DNA from: an uncultured Myxococcales bacterium
Lineage (GTDB): Bacteria > Myxococcota_A > Polyangia > Polyangiales > Polyangiaceae
Direction: 5' to 3'
Length of the DNA stretch: 64,000 bases
Assembly: GCA_937872925.1 (NCBI GenBank)
Contig: CALMUT010000067.1
Span: forward strand, 1-64,000
In this document: piece after piece, positions 34,790 to 42,757 of the stretch
Numbering within the stretch: position 1 is the first letter of the stretch
How the letters are laid out: the number at the start of each line of letters is the position of its first letter
Notes under the pieces: model-generated
Databases searched by the model: none
What the model saw: the letters and a program-made list of their open reading frames with translations, nothing else
What the model was told of the DNA's origin: nothing
Translations under genes and position numbers: made by a program

Positions 34790-35062
34790 ATGGACTGGAA
34801 GCTGTTTGCAACTGTCTTTGGTTCCGTGTTCTTGGCCGAGCTGGGCGACAAGACGCAGCTTGCCACGTTCCTGTTTGCGTCTGACGCCAAGGCCTCCAAG
34901 TGGACCGTGTTCTTCGCGGCGGCCTTGGCCCTGGTGCTCACGTCCGCCTTGGGCGTGGCATTGGGCGCCGTGGTGTCTCGCCATGTGAGCGAGAAAGTCC
35001 TGACCTGGGCAGCAGGCGTGGGTTTCGTGGTGATTGGACTCTGGACCCTCGCGCGGGCGTAG
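34790..35062 (+). CDS. Half-size UPF0016/TMEM165-family cation transporter
   Basis: The ATG at 34790 gives 90 residues with three membrane helices and the family signature ELGDKTQLAT near the N-terminus. UPF0016 (Gdt1/TMEM165/MneA) proteins usually have two such repeats in about 200 residues and move Mn2+ or Ca2+ against H+. This is a single-repeat form that would need to dimerise. Manganese export is the likeliest role. It sits between the small lipoprotein gene and the carbamoyltransferase. Confidence 0.8.
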   Translation: MDWKLFATVFGSVFLAELGDKTQLATFLFASDAKASKWTVFFAAALALVLTSALGVALGAVVSRHVSEKVLTWAAGVGFVVIGLWTLARA

Positions 35063-35158
35063 TATTTTGTTTTTTTTGGGTCGTGGCGCTTGGGCGCGTT
35101 GGGCCGCTAATCCCACCCAGGGCCGCCCTTGCACGCTATCGTTGGGACCGACACCTCG

Positions 35159-36865
35159 ATGAAGAACTACGTCGGACTCGCCTGCACTGTGCACGACCCT
35201 GCTGTCGCCATCGTCGACAGCAACGGAGCGCTCGTGTTCGCCGAAGCCACAGAGCGGCGCAGCCAAAACAAGCGCGCGCACCAACGCCCGCCGGATGACC
35301 CCATCGAGATTGGCCGCATCCTGCGCGCATACGCGGAGCCGGACGCGGATATCGTGATCGCACTGAGCTGGAAGCGTCGCACCTGGCACAGCCTCGCCGC
35401 CCGCGCTGCGTTCTTGGCTGCCCGGTGGCGACTCTCTCCGCTGCTCCGCCCCACCCTCGTGGGCCAGACGAACGCCTTCGATCTAGCTGGTCTCAACCTG
35501 CGCTACCGCCTGCACGAAGCGGCACCGAACAAACCTGCTCCCGAGACGCGCGGCTACGATCACCATCTAGTCCACGCCGCCAGCGCGTGCTGGTCCAGCC
35601 CCTTCGAGGAAGCCGTGTGCGCGGTGATCGACGCCAACGGCGAGAGCGCGTCTGTTGCCTTCTACAGCTACGATTGCGGCAGGCTGACGCGGCTCGATCC
35701 CGAGCCGCTGCGCGGATTCGGCAAGAACGGCAGCTTGGGTGCTTTCTATGCAGGGCTGTGTTTTGCGTGCGGCTTCGATCCCGTCGCGGGCGAAGAATGG
35801 AAGGTCATGGGCCTGGCTCCCTACGGGAAGAAGGACGACGCGCTGTATCGGACCATGCGCGGTTGGTTCAAAGTCGACGGCCTGGCGCTGATCGCCAATA
35901 ACTTCGAGGTGCTGCGCCAGTTTGAGGCGATGCGCAAACACCCGCCCGCCGCGCCCCTTGAAATGCGGGACCTGGCGCATACGGGGCAGGCGGTATTCGA
36001 AGACATCGCGACGGAGCTGCTCTCCAACCTGGCGGCACAAACACGGTCGAAGAACCTGGTGCTCTCCGGTGGCTGCGCGTTGAACTCGTCCTTCAACGGC
36101 AAGGTCCTCGAGCGCACGGGATTCGAATCGCTATACGTTTTCTGCGCACCCGCGGACGACGGCAACGCTGTCGGCGCCGCACTGCTCGCCTATCACGACG
36201 ACCACCCCGTGGAGCGGGCACCCGCCGCGTTGCGGACGCCCTATTTGGGTAGCAGCGCGGATCCGACCACGCTGCAGCGACTGCAGACGCTAGGCGGCCT
36301 GAAGAACTCCCTGGCCACGGGACAGCGCGCCATGCAGCGAGCGGCGGAGCTGATCGCACAGGAAAAGATCGTCGCGGTGTTTTCCGGACCAGCGGAGTTT
36401 GGCCCACGTGCGCTGGGCAATCGGAGCATTTTGGCGGATCCGCGTTCGAGCAAGATGAAGGATCGCCTCAATTCGGAAGTGAAGTTCCGGGAAGAGTTCC
36501 GGCCTTTCGCGCCCAGTGTGCTCGCTGAACACGCCAGCGCCTGGTTCGAGCACTACCAACCCTCGCCATATATGGAGCGCACGCTGGGTTTTCGCCCGGA
36601 GCGCCGCGCAGAGGTGCCAGCAGTCGTGCACGTCGACGGCACCGGGCGCCTGCAGACCGTGACCAAAGAACTGTCCCCGCGCTTTCACGAGCTCATCACC
36701 CACTTTCATTCGCTCACCTCCGTGCCCATGGTGCTCAACACGAGCTTCAACGTGATGGGCAAGCCCATCGTGCACTCCGTGGAAGACGCCATTTCGGTGT
36801 TCTTCACATCCGGAATCGATGCGTTGGTGATCGAAGACTGCTTGTTCGAGAAACATGCCCGCTGA
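35159..36865 (+). CDS. Carbamoyltransferase (NodU/CmcH/TobZ family)
   Basis: The ATG at 35159 (preferred to a TTG at 35129) gives 568 residues. Family motifs are present: YDHHLVHAASACW (metal His), EEWKVMGLAPYGKKDD, SGGCALNSSFNGK, the C-terminal YrdC-like EFGPRALGNRSILADPR, and PMVLNTSFNVMG. These enzymes make carbamoyl-AMP from carbamoyl phosphate and ATP and move the carbamoyl group to an O or N of a natural product or sugar. The stop overlaps the amidase start by 11 bp, so the two act together. No biosynthetic core enzyme is adjacent, so the acceptor is unknown. Confidence 0.88.
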   Translation: MKNYVGLACTVHDPAVAIVDSNGALVFAEATERRSQNKRAHQRPPDDPIEIGRILRAYAEPDADIVIALSWKRRTWHSLAARAAFLAARWRLSPLLRPTLVGQTNAFDLAGLNLRYRLHEAAPNKPAPETRGYDHHLVHAASACWSSPFEEAVCAVIDANGESASVAFYSYDCGRLTRLDPEPLRGFGKNGSLGAFYAGLCFACGFDPVAGEEWKVMGLAPYGKKDDALYRTMRGWFKVDGLALIANNFEVLRQFEAMRKHPPAAPLEMRDLAHTGQAVFEDIATELLSNLAAQTRSKNLVLSGGCALNSSFNGKVLERTGFESLYVFCAPADDGNAVGAALLAYHDDHPVERAPAALRTPYLGSSADPTTLQRLQTLGGLKNSLATGQRAMQRAAELIAQEKIVAVFSGPAEFGPRALGNRSILADPRSSKMKDRLNSEVKFREEFRPFAPSVLAEHASAWFEHYQPSPYMERTLGFRPERRAEVPAVVHVDGTGRLQTVTKELSPRFHELITHFHSLTSVPMVLNTSFNVMGKPIVHSVEDAISVFFTSGIDALVIEDCLFEKHAR

Positions 36866-38174
36866 CCCAACCGATGTGCGCCTGAGCGAGTGGCCCACAG
36901 TCTGGCAGGCGGTAGAGCAAATCCGCGCACGCAACGGCGCGCTGAACGCGCTGAGCCTGGATCTAACCAAGCGGGCGCTGCTCGTCGCTGCGGCCCCTCA
37001 GCCAAGCGACCTCCCGCTGAGCGGCGTGCCGTACAGCTTGAAAGACGTGTGGGACACGCGTGAGGCACCGACGACCGCAGGTTGCCACCGGTACCGCTCA
37101 CGACGGCCGGAAGTCGACGCTCCTGTCGTGCGCGCGCTACGGCGCAGCGGCGCCGTATGCGTTGGCAAGAGCAACGTGCCGGATCTCGCAGCCACACCCG
37201 AGTGCGACAGTTCGGCCTTTGGGCGCAGCAAGAACCCCTTTGACGAATCGCGCACGCCCGGCGGTTCGAGTGGCGGTGCCGCCGCTGCGGTCGCGAGCGG
37301 CATGGCCGCGTTTGACTGGGGCTCGGACTTCGGGGGCAGCATTCGACTTCCTGCGGCGTTCTGCGGTGTCGCGGGCCTACGCCTCTCGAGCAAGGCCTGG
37401 CCGGTATCGGGCCACTTCCCCTTCGTGCCGCGGGACCTCGGGCTGCAAGGGCAAGGGCCACTGTCGCGCAGTGTCCGCGGCGTACGCACAGTGCGCGACG
37501 CGCTGGCCCCGTATCTAAGGACCGCGCCCGCAGCACCCTTCGAACTACGCGGCGTGGTTGTCCTGGGAGTGGACGCCTTCAGCGCCGGCCAGTGGCCCTA
37601 CGCGGAAAAGGAGATCCGCGCGGCGCTTTCCGAACACCACGTGCGACCCGCAAGCGCGGATCTTCCGGCGCCGCGGGTGATCCATCACGCGTTCGCCGCC
37701 TTGCTTGCCAACCATTGGCTGCGTCTATTCGGGCCGCATGTATTCGGGGGCAACATCGGCGCACTGACCTGCGGCACAAGGGGGCTGCACGCACAGACGC
37801 GCCGCATCATTGCGGAGCTTTCTCTGGCCGACCTGAGCGTGTATCGCGATCGCCGGCGCACGGCACAAGCCGTGGCGGAGGTACGGCATTTGTGCGCGGC
37901 CGCATTCGCGCAGGGCTATTTGATCGCCTCCCCCACCACGACCTACCCGGCTCCCGAGTTCGACAGCGCCCACGCACTTCGAAGCCTGGGCGCCTTCGTC
38001 AAGCTCGGAAACTTGCTAGACGCCACCGCGCTCGCGTTCCCCTTCGGCAGCTTTGCCTCGGGCATGCCGCGCAGCCTGCAACTGATTGGCCCCGCCGAAG
38101 CGGAAGACTGCGTGCTGTCGCTGGGAGAGAAACTAGAGCAGGCATCTGTGCGCCGGGGATTTCATGATCGGTAG
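36855..38174 (+). CDS. Amidase-signature hydrolase
   Basis: This 439-residue protein has the amidase-signature triad: K63 in PYSLKDVW, the Ser pair at 138-139 in TPGGSSGGAAAA, and nucleophile Ser162 in DFGGSIRLPAAFCG. It starts inside the end of the carbamoyltransferase gene. Amidase-signature enzymes hydrolyse amide bonds or act as transamidases. Coupling to a carbamoyltransferase suggests it edits, unmasks or condenses a carbamoylated substrate (inference). A 39-bp segment encoding LGAFVKLGNLLDA occurs again, slightly diverged, at 41683. Confidence 0.85.
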   Translation: MPADPTDVRLSEWPTVWQAVEQIRARNGALNALSLDLTKRALLVAAAPQPSDLPLSGVPYSLKDVWDTREAPTTAGCHRYRSRRPEVDAPVVRALRRSGAVCVGKSNVPDLAATPECDSSAFGRSKNPFDESRTPGGSSGGAAAAVASGMAAFDWGSDFGGSIRLPAAFCGVAGLRLSSKAWPVSGHFPFVPRDLGLQGQGPLSRSVRGVRTVRDALAPYLRTAPAAPFELRGVVVLGVDAFSAGQWPYAEKEIRAALSEHHVRPASADLPAPRVIHHAFAALLANHWLRLFGPHVFGGNIGALTCGTRGLHAQTRRIIAELSLADLSVYRDRRRTAQAVAEVRHLCAAAFAQGYLIASPTTTYPAPEFDSAHALRSLGAFVKLGNLLDATALAFPFGSFASGMPRSLQLIGPAEAEDCVLSLGEKLEQASVRRGFHDR

Positions 38175-38287
38175 CAAGACAGACGACCTCTACAATTGCT
38201 TGGATAGGTCTGCTACTCGAAATGCTCCCCTAGCACTTGTGTGTTAGCGGCCACGCCGCAAGAGTTCAGGACGAACCCCAATACTGG

Positions 38288-39994
38288 CTAGCGCTTTGCG
38301 CGGCTCTTGGTCGGCGTAGGCCCCGAAAGTCGCCGGATCGCTTGGTCGATGTGACTCATGCGGTTGGTCCAGCCAAAGGCATTGCGAGTTTCTTTTGCAA
38401 AGCGAAGGTGCGCCAGGGCGGCCTTCTGATCACCTCGAGCCTCCGCGACAACCGACTGCGCGACAAACGTGTCCACCTGGAACACTCGATTGTCCATGCG
38501 CGTCTTTCCCTTACGGGCTTTCGCCAGATCGCGCGCGACGCGAGGCCTAACTATCTCCAACGCTTGTTGCATGAAGGCTTCCGCCTTTGCGAGGTGCTGC
38601 GCACGTTCCATCTCGGTGAGTTTCCTGCGTCCCTTCTTGGGGCGCACATCGCACGGGTCGGCTCCCGACGCCCAAAGTGCGTGCGCGCGTGCCAGGCGGG
38701 ACCAACCCGCCGCCACGAAATCCATGTGATCCCCGACGGCGAACATGCTGCCCGCGAGTTTCAGAGTACCGCCGGCCTTGGACAGCAGCTCCGTAGCAGC
38801 CAGATCGCGCGTCGCACCGTCGTCGTCGCCGAGCGCAGCGAGTGTTTCCCATCTGGTGTGATACCCGCTCCCGACGTTGATGCCGTGTCGGATCTGGACA
38901 TCGAGCAGTGGTCGGCATTCGGCATAGGCTTGTTCCTGAAAGAGCTTGAATCCGAGCGCCTCAACACCGGTGAGCGCAGCCTCCTGAACATAGGGCTCGG
39001 CATCGTCTGCCAATCGGAGCAGTCCAGGGGATGCAAGTTCCGCAAACCTCAAGTGATTGCTGTACGAGAGTTCACCCACCACATCGTTCAACAGCAGCGC
39101 GGCAGTGAGACGATCGATGACCGAGCGTTTCTTGGCGTAGGGTAGAATGGTCTTCACTGCAGTAGTGAGGGCGCAGTCGAGGGACTCCATGGTCTTGGAC
39201 AACGGGCTTGTCTGAGCAATCTGTTTGATAGTTTCCTTCGCAATGCGTGCGTCCGGATCGTCGATGTCGTCCCCGAAGCCACTCGACTTGATGTATGCCC
39301 GGCGCAGCGTCAGCACGCCTTCGGCGGTGGCGCCACGTTTGAGCGCGGCGATGCCAAGCTCCGCCATCGGCTGCACAATCGTGAATTCAAGCTCCATGGT
39401 GCGGCCCAGCGTGGGCACGAAGACCGGGCACAGTCGATAGAGATCCGGCGGAAGCGAACAGGCGAAGTAGCTGCCCGCAAGCGCCATGATCGCGGACGCG
39501 CGTCCTTGCACGCGACGTTGTCCAAATCGCGAATCGACGCGCAAGCTGAGGTCGGCGCCGGCTTCGGTGAGGGTGAATGGCATGGGCGGTGGCGCCTTGC
39601 TTCCCCAATAGAGTTTGCCGAACGCGGCGAACACCTGCACCAGGGCTTTCTGGGCGTCGGACGCTGCTGACGTTCGTGCCTGTCGCGTCGCGACGCGGGC
39701 TTTGGGCGCTTTTGCTTTCGTGGGCGCGGCCTTCGTTTTTGGCGCGGTCTTCGTTTTTGGCGCGGCCTCAGCCTTTGCTGCGGGTGCCTTCTTCGTCGAG
39801 TAGCCCTTGGCAAGCTTGCTCGCGACGAGCTTCTTCGCATCCGTGCTCGCGGCCTGGGGCGAGGCAAACGTCTTTGTCTTGCTTTGACCCGACGACCCGA
39901 TCCGCCCGAAGGTCACGGTGTGCCGTTTCCCCGAAACTTCCACATGCCAAAACTTGCGCGACGCTCCCTGTATAAACTCCAGATACGCCTTCAC
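38288..39994 (-). CDS. WGR-domain protein with helical repeat-like body
   Basis: The likely start is GTG at 39994, giving 568 residues beginning VKAYLEFIQGASRKFWHVEV, which fits a WGR domain (about 1-75; TVTFGRIGSSGQ). The WGR domain is followed by a Lys/Ala-rich linker with repeats of KTKAAP, then a long alpha-helical body (about 110-560) of HEAT-like look. Bacterial WGR proteins are poorly understood; eukaryotic WGR domains bind DNA ends in PARP1. A longer start at TTG 40030 is possible. The gene converges with the amidase; 38175-38287 between them is featureless. Confidence 0.8.
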   Translation of the reverse strand: MKAYLEFIQGASRKFWHVEVSGKRHTVTFGRIGSSGQSKTKTFASPQAASTDAKKLVASKLAKGYSTKKAPAAKAEAAPKTKTAPKTKAAPTKAKAPKARVATRQARTSAASDAQKALVQVFAAFGKLYWGSKAPPPMPFTLTEAGADLSLRVDSRFGQRRVQGRASAIMALAGSYFACSLPPDLYRLCPVFVPTLGRTMELEFTIVQPMAELGIAALKRGATAEGVLTLRRAYIKSSGFGDDIDDPDARIAKETIKQIAQTSPLSKTMESLDCALTTAVKTILPYAKKRSVIDRLTAALLLNDVVGELSYSNHLRFAELASPGLLRLADDAEPYVQEAALTGVEALGFKLFQEQAYAECRPLLDVQIRHGINVGSGYHTRWETLAALGDDDGATRDLAATELLSKAGGTLKLAGSMFAVGDHMDFVAAGWSRLARAHALWASGADPCDVRPKKGRRKLTEMERAQHLAKAEAFMQQALEIVRPRVARDLAKARKGKTRMDNRVFQVDTFVAQSVVAEARGDQKAALAHLRFAKETRNAFGWTNRMSHIDQAIRRLSGPTPTKSRAKR

Positions 39995-40129
39995 GACGGC
40001 GAGTTTCTCGCCTCCCCCAGGGCAGCGCAAGGGCTGCGGAATCGGTTGGCGGGACGATCAACTGTGCGCCGGCCACAATTTCTCATCCACCGTCTCCGGT
40101 CGGCGGCCTAGCATCGACACAGACCCCAG

Positions 40130-41043
40130 CTCGCAAAGGGACCTCTCATGCCCAACCTCAAACCTGCACTGAAAGCTGCCTTGGCGCATGGAAGGCGTCC
40201 TTCGGCGCATGCGATTGGCCGGAGCGGCCTTTCTCGGTGAGTGTGAGCGGTCCCGACCTGATTCTTCAGATCGGCGGGAACGATGTTCGCGGCAGAGCCA
40301 GTGCCCTTCCTCTCTTGTGCGCGGCGTATTGAGCTACAGCCACGGGCAGCCAAGCGCCACATTTGCCGTCGCTTTCCTCGGCCAACCTCAAGCCGTTCCT
40401 GGATCAAGTCCGCGGGCCTCTTCTGCAGATCGCGGAGCACCACCTCGCCGCCAAAGAATCTCGCGAGGCTGTGTCGTGTGCTCGCCGCGCCGGTGAAGGA
40501 TTGTTCCCTGTCGGCTTCATCCCTGCCGAGAAAGTTGCGAGGGCTTTTCTTCAGGACCCGAATTGACCTGCCGCTCCACGAGCAACTCAAAGACCGAATG
40601 GGACTGTTGAGCGGGACGTTGCAGCGCCATCGCTGAAGCGACCGACCGCTTGTAGCGCGGTTGCCGCTGGTGACTTGAACTTGGCCAGGCGCGCTTGCGG
40701 GAGTTTGAGGCGCTGGCGCGAGCACTCCAACTGGGGCCGCTCGATCTGGGCTACGTTGCGAGTCCGCAAGTGGCCTGCGCTATGACCCTTGTGTACGCGG
40801 CGGAGTCGATCGTCAATCGGTTCCCGACTCGTGGACGCAAGAAGGCGGCGGCCCTTCGAGACTCGCTCGCACGCGCGACATCCTTACTCGACCAAGCCGA
40901 TGATGAACTGCCAAAGAGTTCTCCTGAGCGCCCGGCGCTGGTGCGCGTGCGCAGGTAGCTCAAAGAGCTTGAATAGTTTTTCGCGTTGCGTGGACTCGAG
41001 TCCACTCAGGTTCTCGGAGGCCCTGGGAACCGCCGAAGCGTCC
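40130..41043. other. Degenerate region with broken coding fragments
   Basis: From the WGR gene start to the next gene at 41044 there is no intact recognisable gene. An ATG at 40149 with AAGGGA upstream opens a 30-codon frame (MPNLKPALKAALAHGRRPS) that soon stops. Another frame, 40243-40566, encodes PDLILQIGGNDVRGRASALP, an internal TGA near 40332, then ANLKPFLDQVRGPLLQIAEH and ends AFLQDPN. This looks like one gene broken by stops and frameshifts. The 135 bp nearest the WGR gene should hold its promoter. The rest is unexplained. Confidence 0.5.
40695..40958 (+). CDS. Hypothetical short ORF, possibly a 3' gene remnant
   Basis: This 87-codon frame starting at a TTG encodes REFEALARALQLGPLDLGY, ESIVNRFPTRGRKKAAALRD and a charged C-terminus. 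Composition is gene-like, but no family is recognised and there is no clear ribosome binding site. Lying directly after a degenerate stretch, it may be the surviving end of an eroded gene. Confidence 0.35.
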   Translation: MREFEALARALQLGPLDLGYVASPQVACAMTLVYAAESIVNRFPTRGRKKAAALRDSLARATSLLDQADDELPKSSPERPALVRVRR

Positions 41044-41514
41044 TCAAGTCGGCTCCACTGCAACGGAGATCGCTGGGCGCTCTTCCAGCGGCGTCGTAGG
41101 GCCGCCGCGCTCGTGGGCCGTGACCGATACCGTCGCGAGCTGGTCGCCGTCCACTTCGAAGCGCTCCTTTGTCTTGGCGACAAAACGATAGCCCTTCAGG
41201 TACGAGAACACTCCGTGACCGTCGCCGCGAAAGGTGAGCGCGACGTGCAGATCATGCTCGCCGGCTTCGATCACGCCGTCGTACACGACGAACTCCGGTT
41301 GCGCGAGTTCCCCCTGCCGCTCGTATATTTTCTTTTCATCCAACATGAGCGTCGCGCCGATCAGCCGAAAGCTCTTGCTCATGCGGTTCCGAACGACCAC
41401 GCGCACCTGCGCCGATCCGAAGTACCGACGCGCCGGGCGCTGAGAGCTGCCGCAGCCGAGCAGGCCCAGCGCCGAGAGCGCGGCCGCGGTCGACAGCCAA
41501 TCGCGTCGCGCCAT
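41044..41514 (-). CDS. Small lipoprotein of unknown function
   Basis: The ATG at 41514 gives 156 residues with a lipoprotein or Tat-lipoprotein signal (ARRDWLSTAAALSALGLLGC). The mature part is a beta-rich domain: VRVVVRNRMSKSFRLIGATL, DGVIEAGEHDLHVALTFRGD, YLKGYRFVAKTKERFEVDGD. The pattern of a structural transition from core to edge strands suggests a small beta-sandwich. I recognise similar single-domain lipoproteins in myxobacteria but no function. Confidence 0.7.
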   Translation of the reverse strand: MARRDWLSTAAALSALGLLGCGSSQRPARRYFGSAQVRVVVRNRMSKSFRLIGATLMLDEKKIYERQGELAQPEFVVYDGVIEAGEHDLHVALTFRGDGHGVFSYLKGYRFVAKTKERFEVDGDQLATVSVTAHERGGPTTPLEERPAISVAVEPT

Positions 41515-41596
41515 AGCACCCTGGCACCCTGGCTGGTTCCCCATGCGGGACGCGTAACACAGTGTGCGCGCGGCCCGTAGAGTCTCGAAGTGCCGC

Positions 41597-41682
41597 TTAG
41601 GCGCGTATCAGCGCGGCGCGTGGGCTCAGTGCACGCAGGTCCTCGGGGTCGGAAGTGACGATCTTGTGTTTGTGTGCTCGTG
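41597..41682 (-). pseudogene. 3' end of a PIN-domain (VapC-like) toxin gene
   Basis: Read on the minus strand, the frame ending in TAA at 41597-41599 encodes ARAHKHKIVTSDPEDLRAL, the typical C-terminal signature of PIN-domain toxins (I/V-x-T-S-D-P-x-D-L), then SPRAALIRA. The open frame cannot be followed upstream past about 41683, where opposite-strand amidase homology begins. It is a remnant of about 28 codons with no catalytic core. Confidence 0.6.
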
Positions 41683-41763
41683 CTGGGTGCCTTCGTCAAG
41701 CTCGGGAACTTGCTAGACGCCTCCCTTGCCAGGTCGCCGCGCTGGGAAGTCGCTCCAACCTGA
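41683..41763 (+). pseudogene. Fragment of an amidase-signature gene
   Basis: Bases 41683-41721 match 37986-38024 of the intact amidase over 39 bp with two mismatches, both third-position synonymous changes, encoding LGAFVKLGNLLDA. After 41721 similarity is lost and the frame ends at TGA 41761-41763. The synonymous pattern means the donor was a functional amidase homologue, perhaps not the gene at 36855 itself. Confidence 0.6.
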
Positions 41764-41770
41764 CCAAGAG

Positions 41771-42232
41771 TTACCAGCGATGGTACGCCGGGTGGCCCGG
41801 TTTGACGGCCACGAAGGTCCCCCGACACGTGGCGGTGATCTTGCCATCCACTTCCAACGTGGCGTCCACCACGCACTTGTCGCCGTCCACGCTAACGGGC
41901 TTGGCGCGCAGCCGCACGTTTTTGTCCATGGGCGTCGGCGCGCGCAGTTTGACGTGAAAGTCCGCAGTGACGGTGCACGGAGGCACGTCGTCTCCGCGTT
42001 CCGTCATGAGTTTCCAGGCTGCTGTCCAATTGCTGTGGCAATCCAATAGCGCGCCGGCAATGCCACCATTGAGCACTCCGCCGAATGCCTGGTGGTGCGG
42101 TTCGGGCGTGAACTCTGCGACCACTTCGTCGCCCTCCACGCGGCTCTTGATTCGCAGCCCCTTTTCGTTCGCCGGTCCGCAGCCGAAGCACTGATTGTTC
42201 GGCGCGTATCGGTCTTGTAGCGCTTCGCTCAT
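41771..42232 (-). CDS. PaaI/YbgC-type hotdog thioesterase
   Basis: The ATG at 42232 gives 153 residues. The N-terminus CFGCGPANEKGLRIK followed by HHQAFGGVLNGGIAGALLDC is typical of the 4HBT/PaaI hotdog family, with the conserved G-G-x-x-x-x-G-x-x-x-x-x-x-D stretch. VTADFHVKLRAPTPMDKNVR fits the second half. Members hydrolyse acyl-CoA thioesters. The gene ends next to the gene-fragment junction and has no metabolic partner nearby, so the acyl group is unknown. Confidence 0.85.
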   Translation of the reverse strand: MSEALQDRYAPNNQCFGCGPANEKGLRIKSRVEGDEVVAEFTPEPHHQAFGGVLNGGIAGALLDCHSNWTAAWKLMTERGDDVPPCTVTADFHVKLRAPTPMDKNVRLRAKPVSVDGDKCVVDATLEVDGKITATCRGTFVAVKPGHPAYHRW

Positions 42233-42293
42233 GTGCACACTGTACCGCTCGCGTCGCCGGGCTGGCTACTGCCGCCTCCGCTCTTCCGATTGC

Positions 42294-42641
42294 CTATTTT
42301 GGCAGGTCCAGCATGAACACGTCACGGCGTCCGCTCTGGCCCCAGGTGCTCGTAAACGCCACGAAACATCCTTCGCGACTGATATTCGCCCGCGGTGAGT
42401 CGAAGTAATCCCCATAGACGGAGTGGTGATGCGCCAGGCGCCGCACGGCTTGGCTCCCATCCGTCGCCAGCTGAATGATTTCGCTATGGAACAGTCCGTC
42501 CACATGTGCCGCTGCTTGGTACAAGCTGATCAGCACGCGGCTCTGGTCTCGCGCCAAAGCAGACACGTGAAAGTCCTGAGCCCAATCCTGCCCCAAGTCG
42601 AGCACCGGCGAGTGCTGGTGGGGCGACGCCAGTTTGCGCAC
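42294..42641 (-). pseudogene. C-terminal remnant of a beta-propeller-like protein
   Basis: The frame is open from a GTG at 42641 and cannot be extended past a TAG at 42687-42689. It encodes 115 residues that look like the last blades of a TolB/WD40-type propeller: HSEIIQLATDGSQAVRRLA and NISREGCFVAFTSTWG ending GRRDVFMLDLPK. The start of a complete gene with a signal peptide is missing. A shifted frame just upstream (EPTWDTKFEVADHTRV) could be the continuation, which would indicate a frameshift. It could also be a genuine short ORF. Confidence 0.45.
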
Positions 42642-42757
42642 GGTGACAGGAACGCTCGCGGCGCGCGCCCACGCGCGTGTGGTCGGCTACTTCAAACTTT
42701 GTATCCCAGGTGGGTTCTGCCCCTGGGCGTTCAGCTGGAAGTGGACGCGACTTTTTC

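Noticed and set aside
33725-35062. 445-codon reading of the UPF0016 gene
   Set aside because: The upstream 355 codons are antisense to the di-iron and lipoprotein genes; only the last 90 codons from ATG 34790 carry the family motif.
35159-38174. A natural-product gene cluster around the carbamoyltransferase
   Set aside because: No polyketide, peptide, terpene or aminoglycoside core genes occur in the window, so only the two-gene unit is called.
40108-40725. 205-codon minus-strand frame
   Set aside because: No domain, no start signal and low-complexity composition; treated as noise in a degenerate region.
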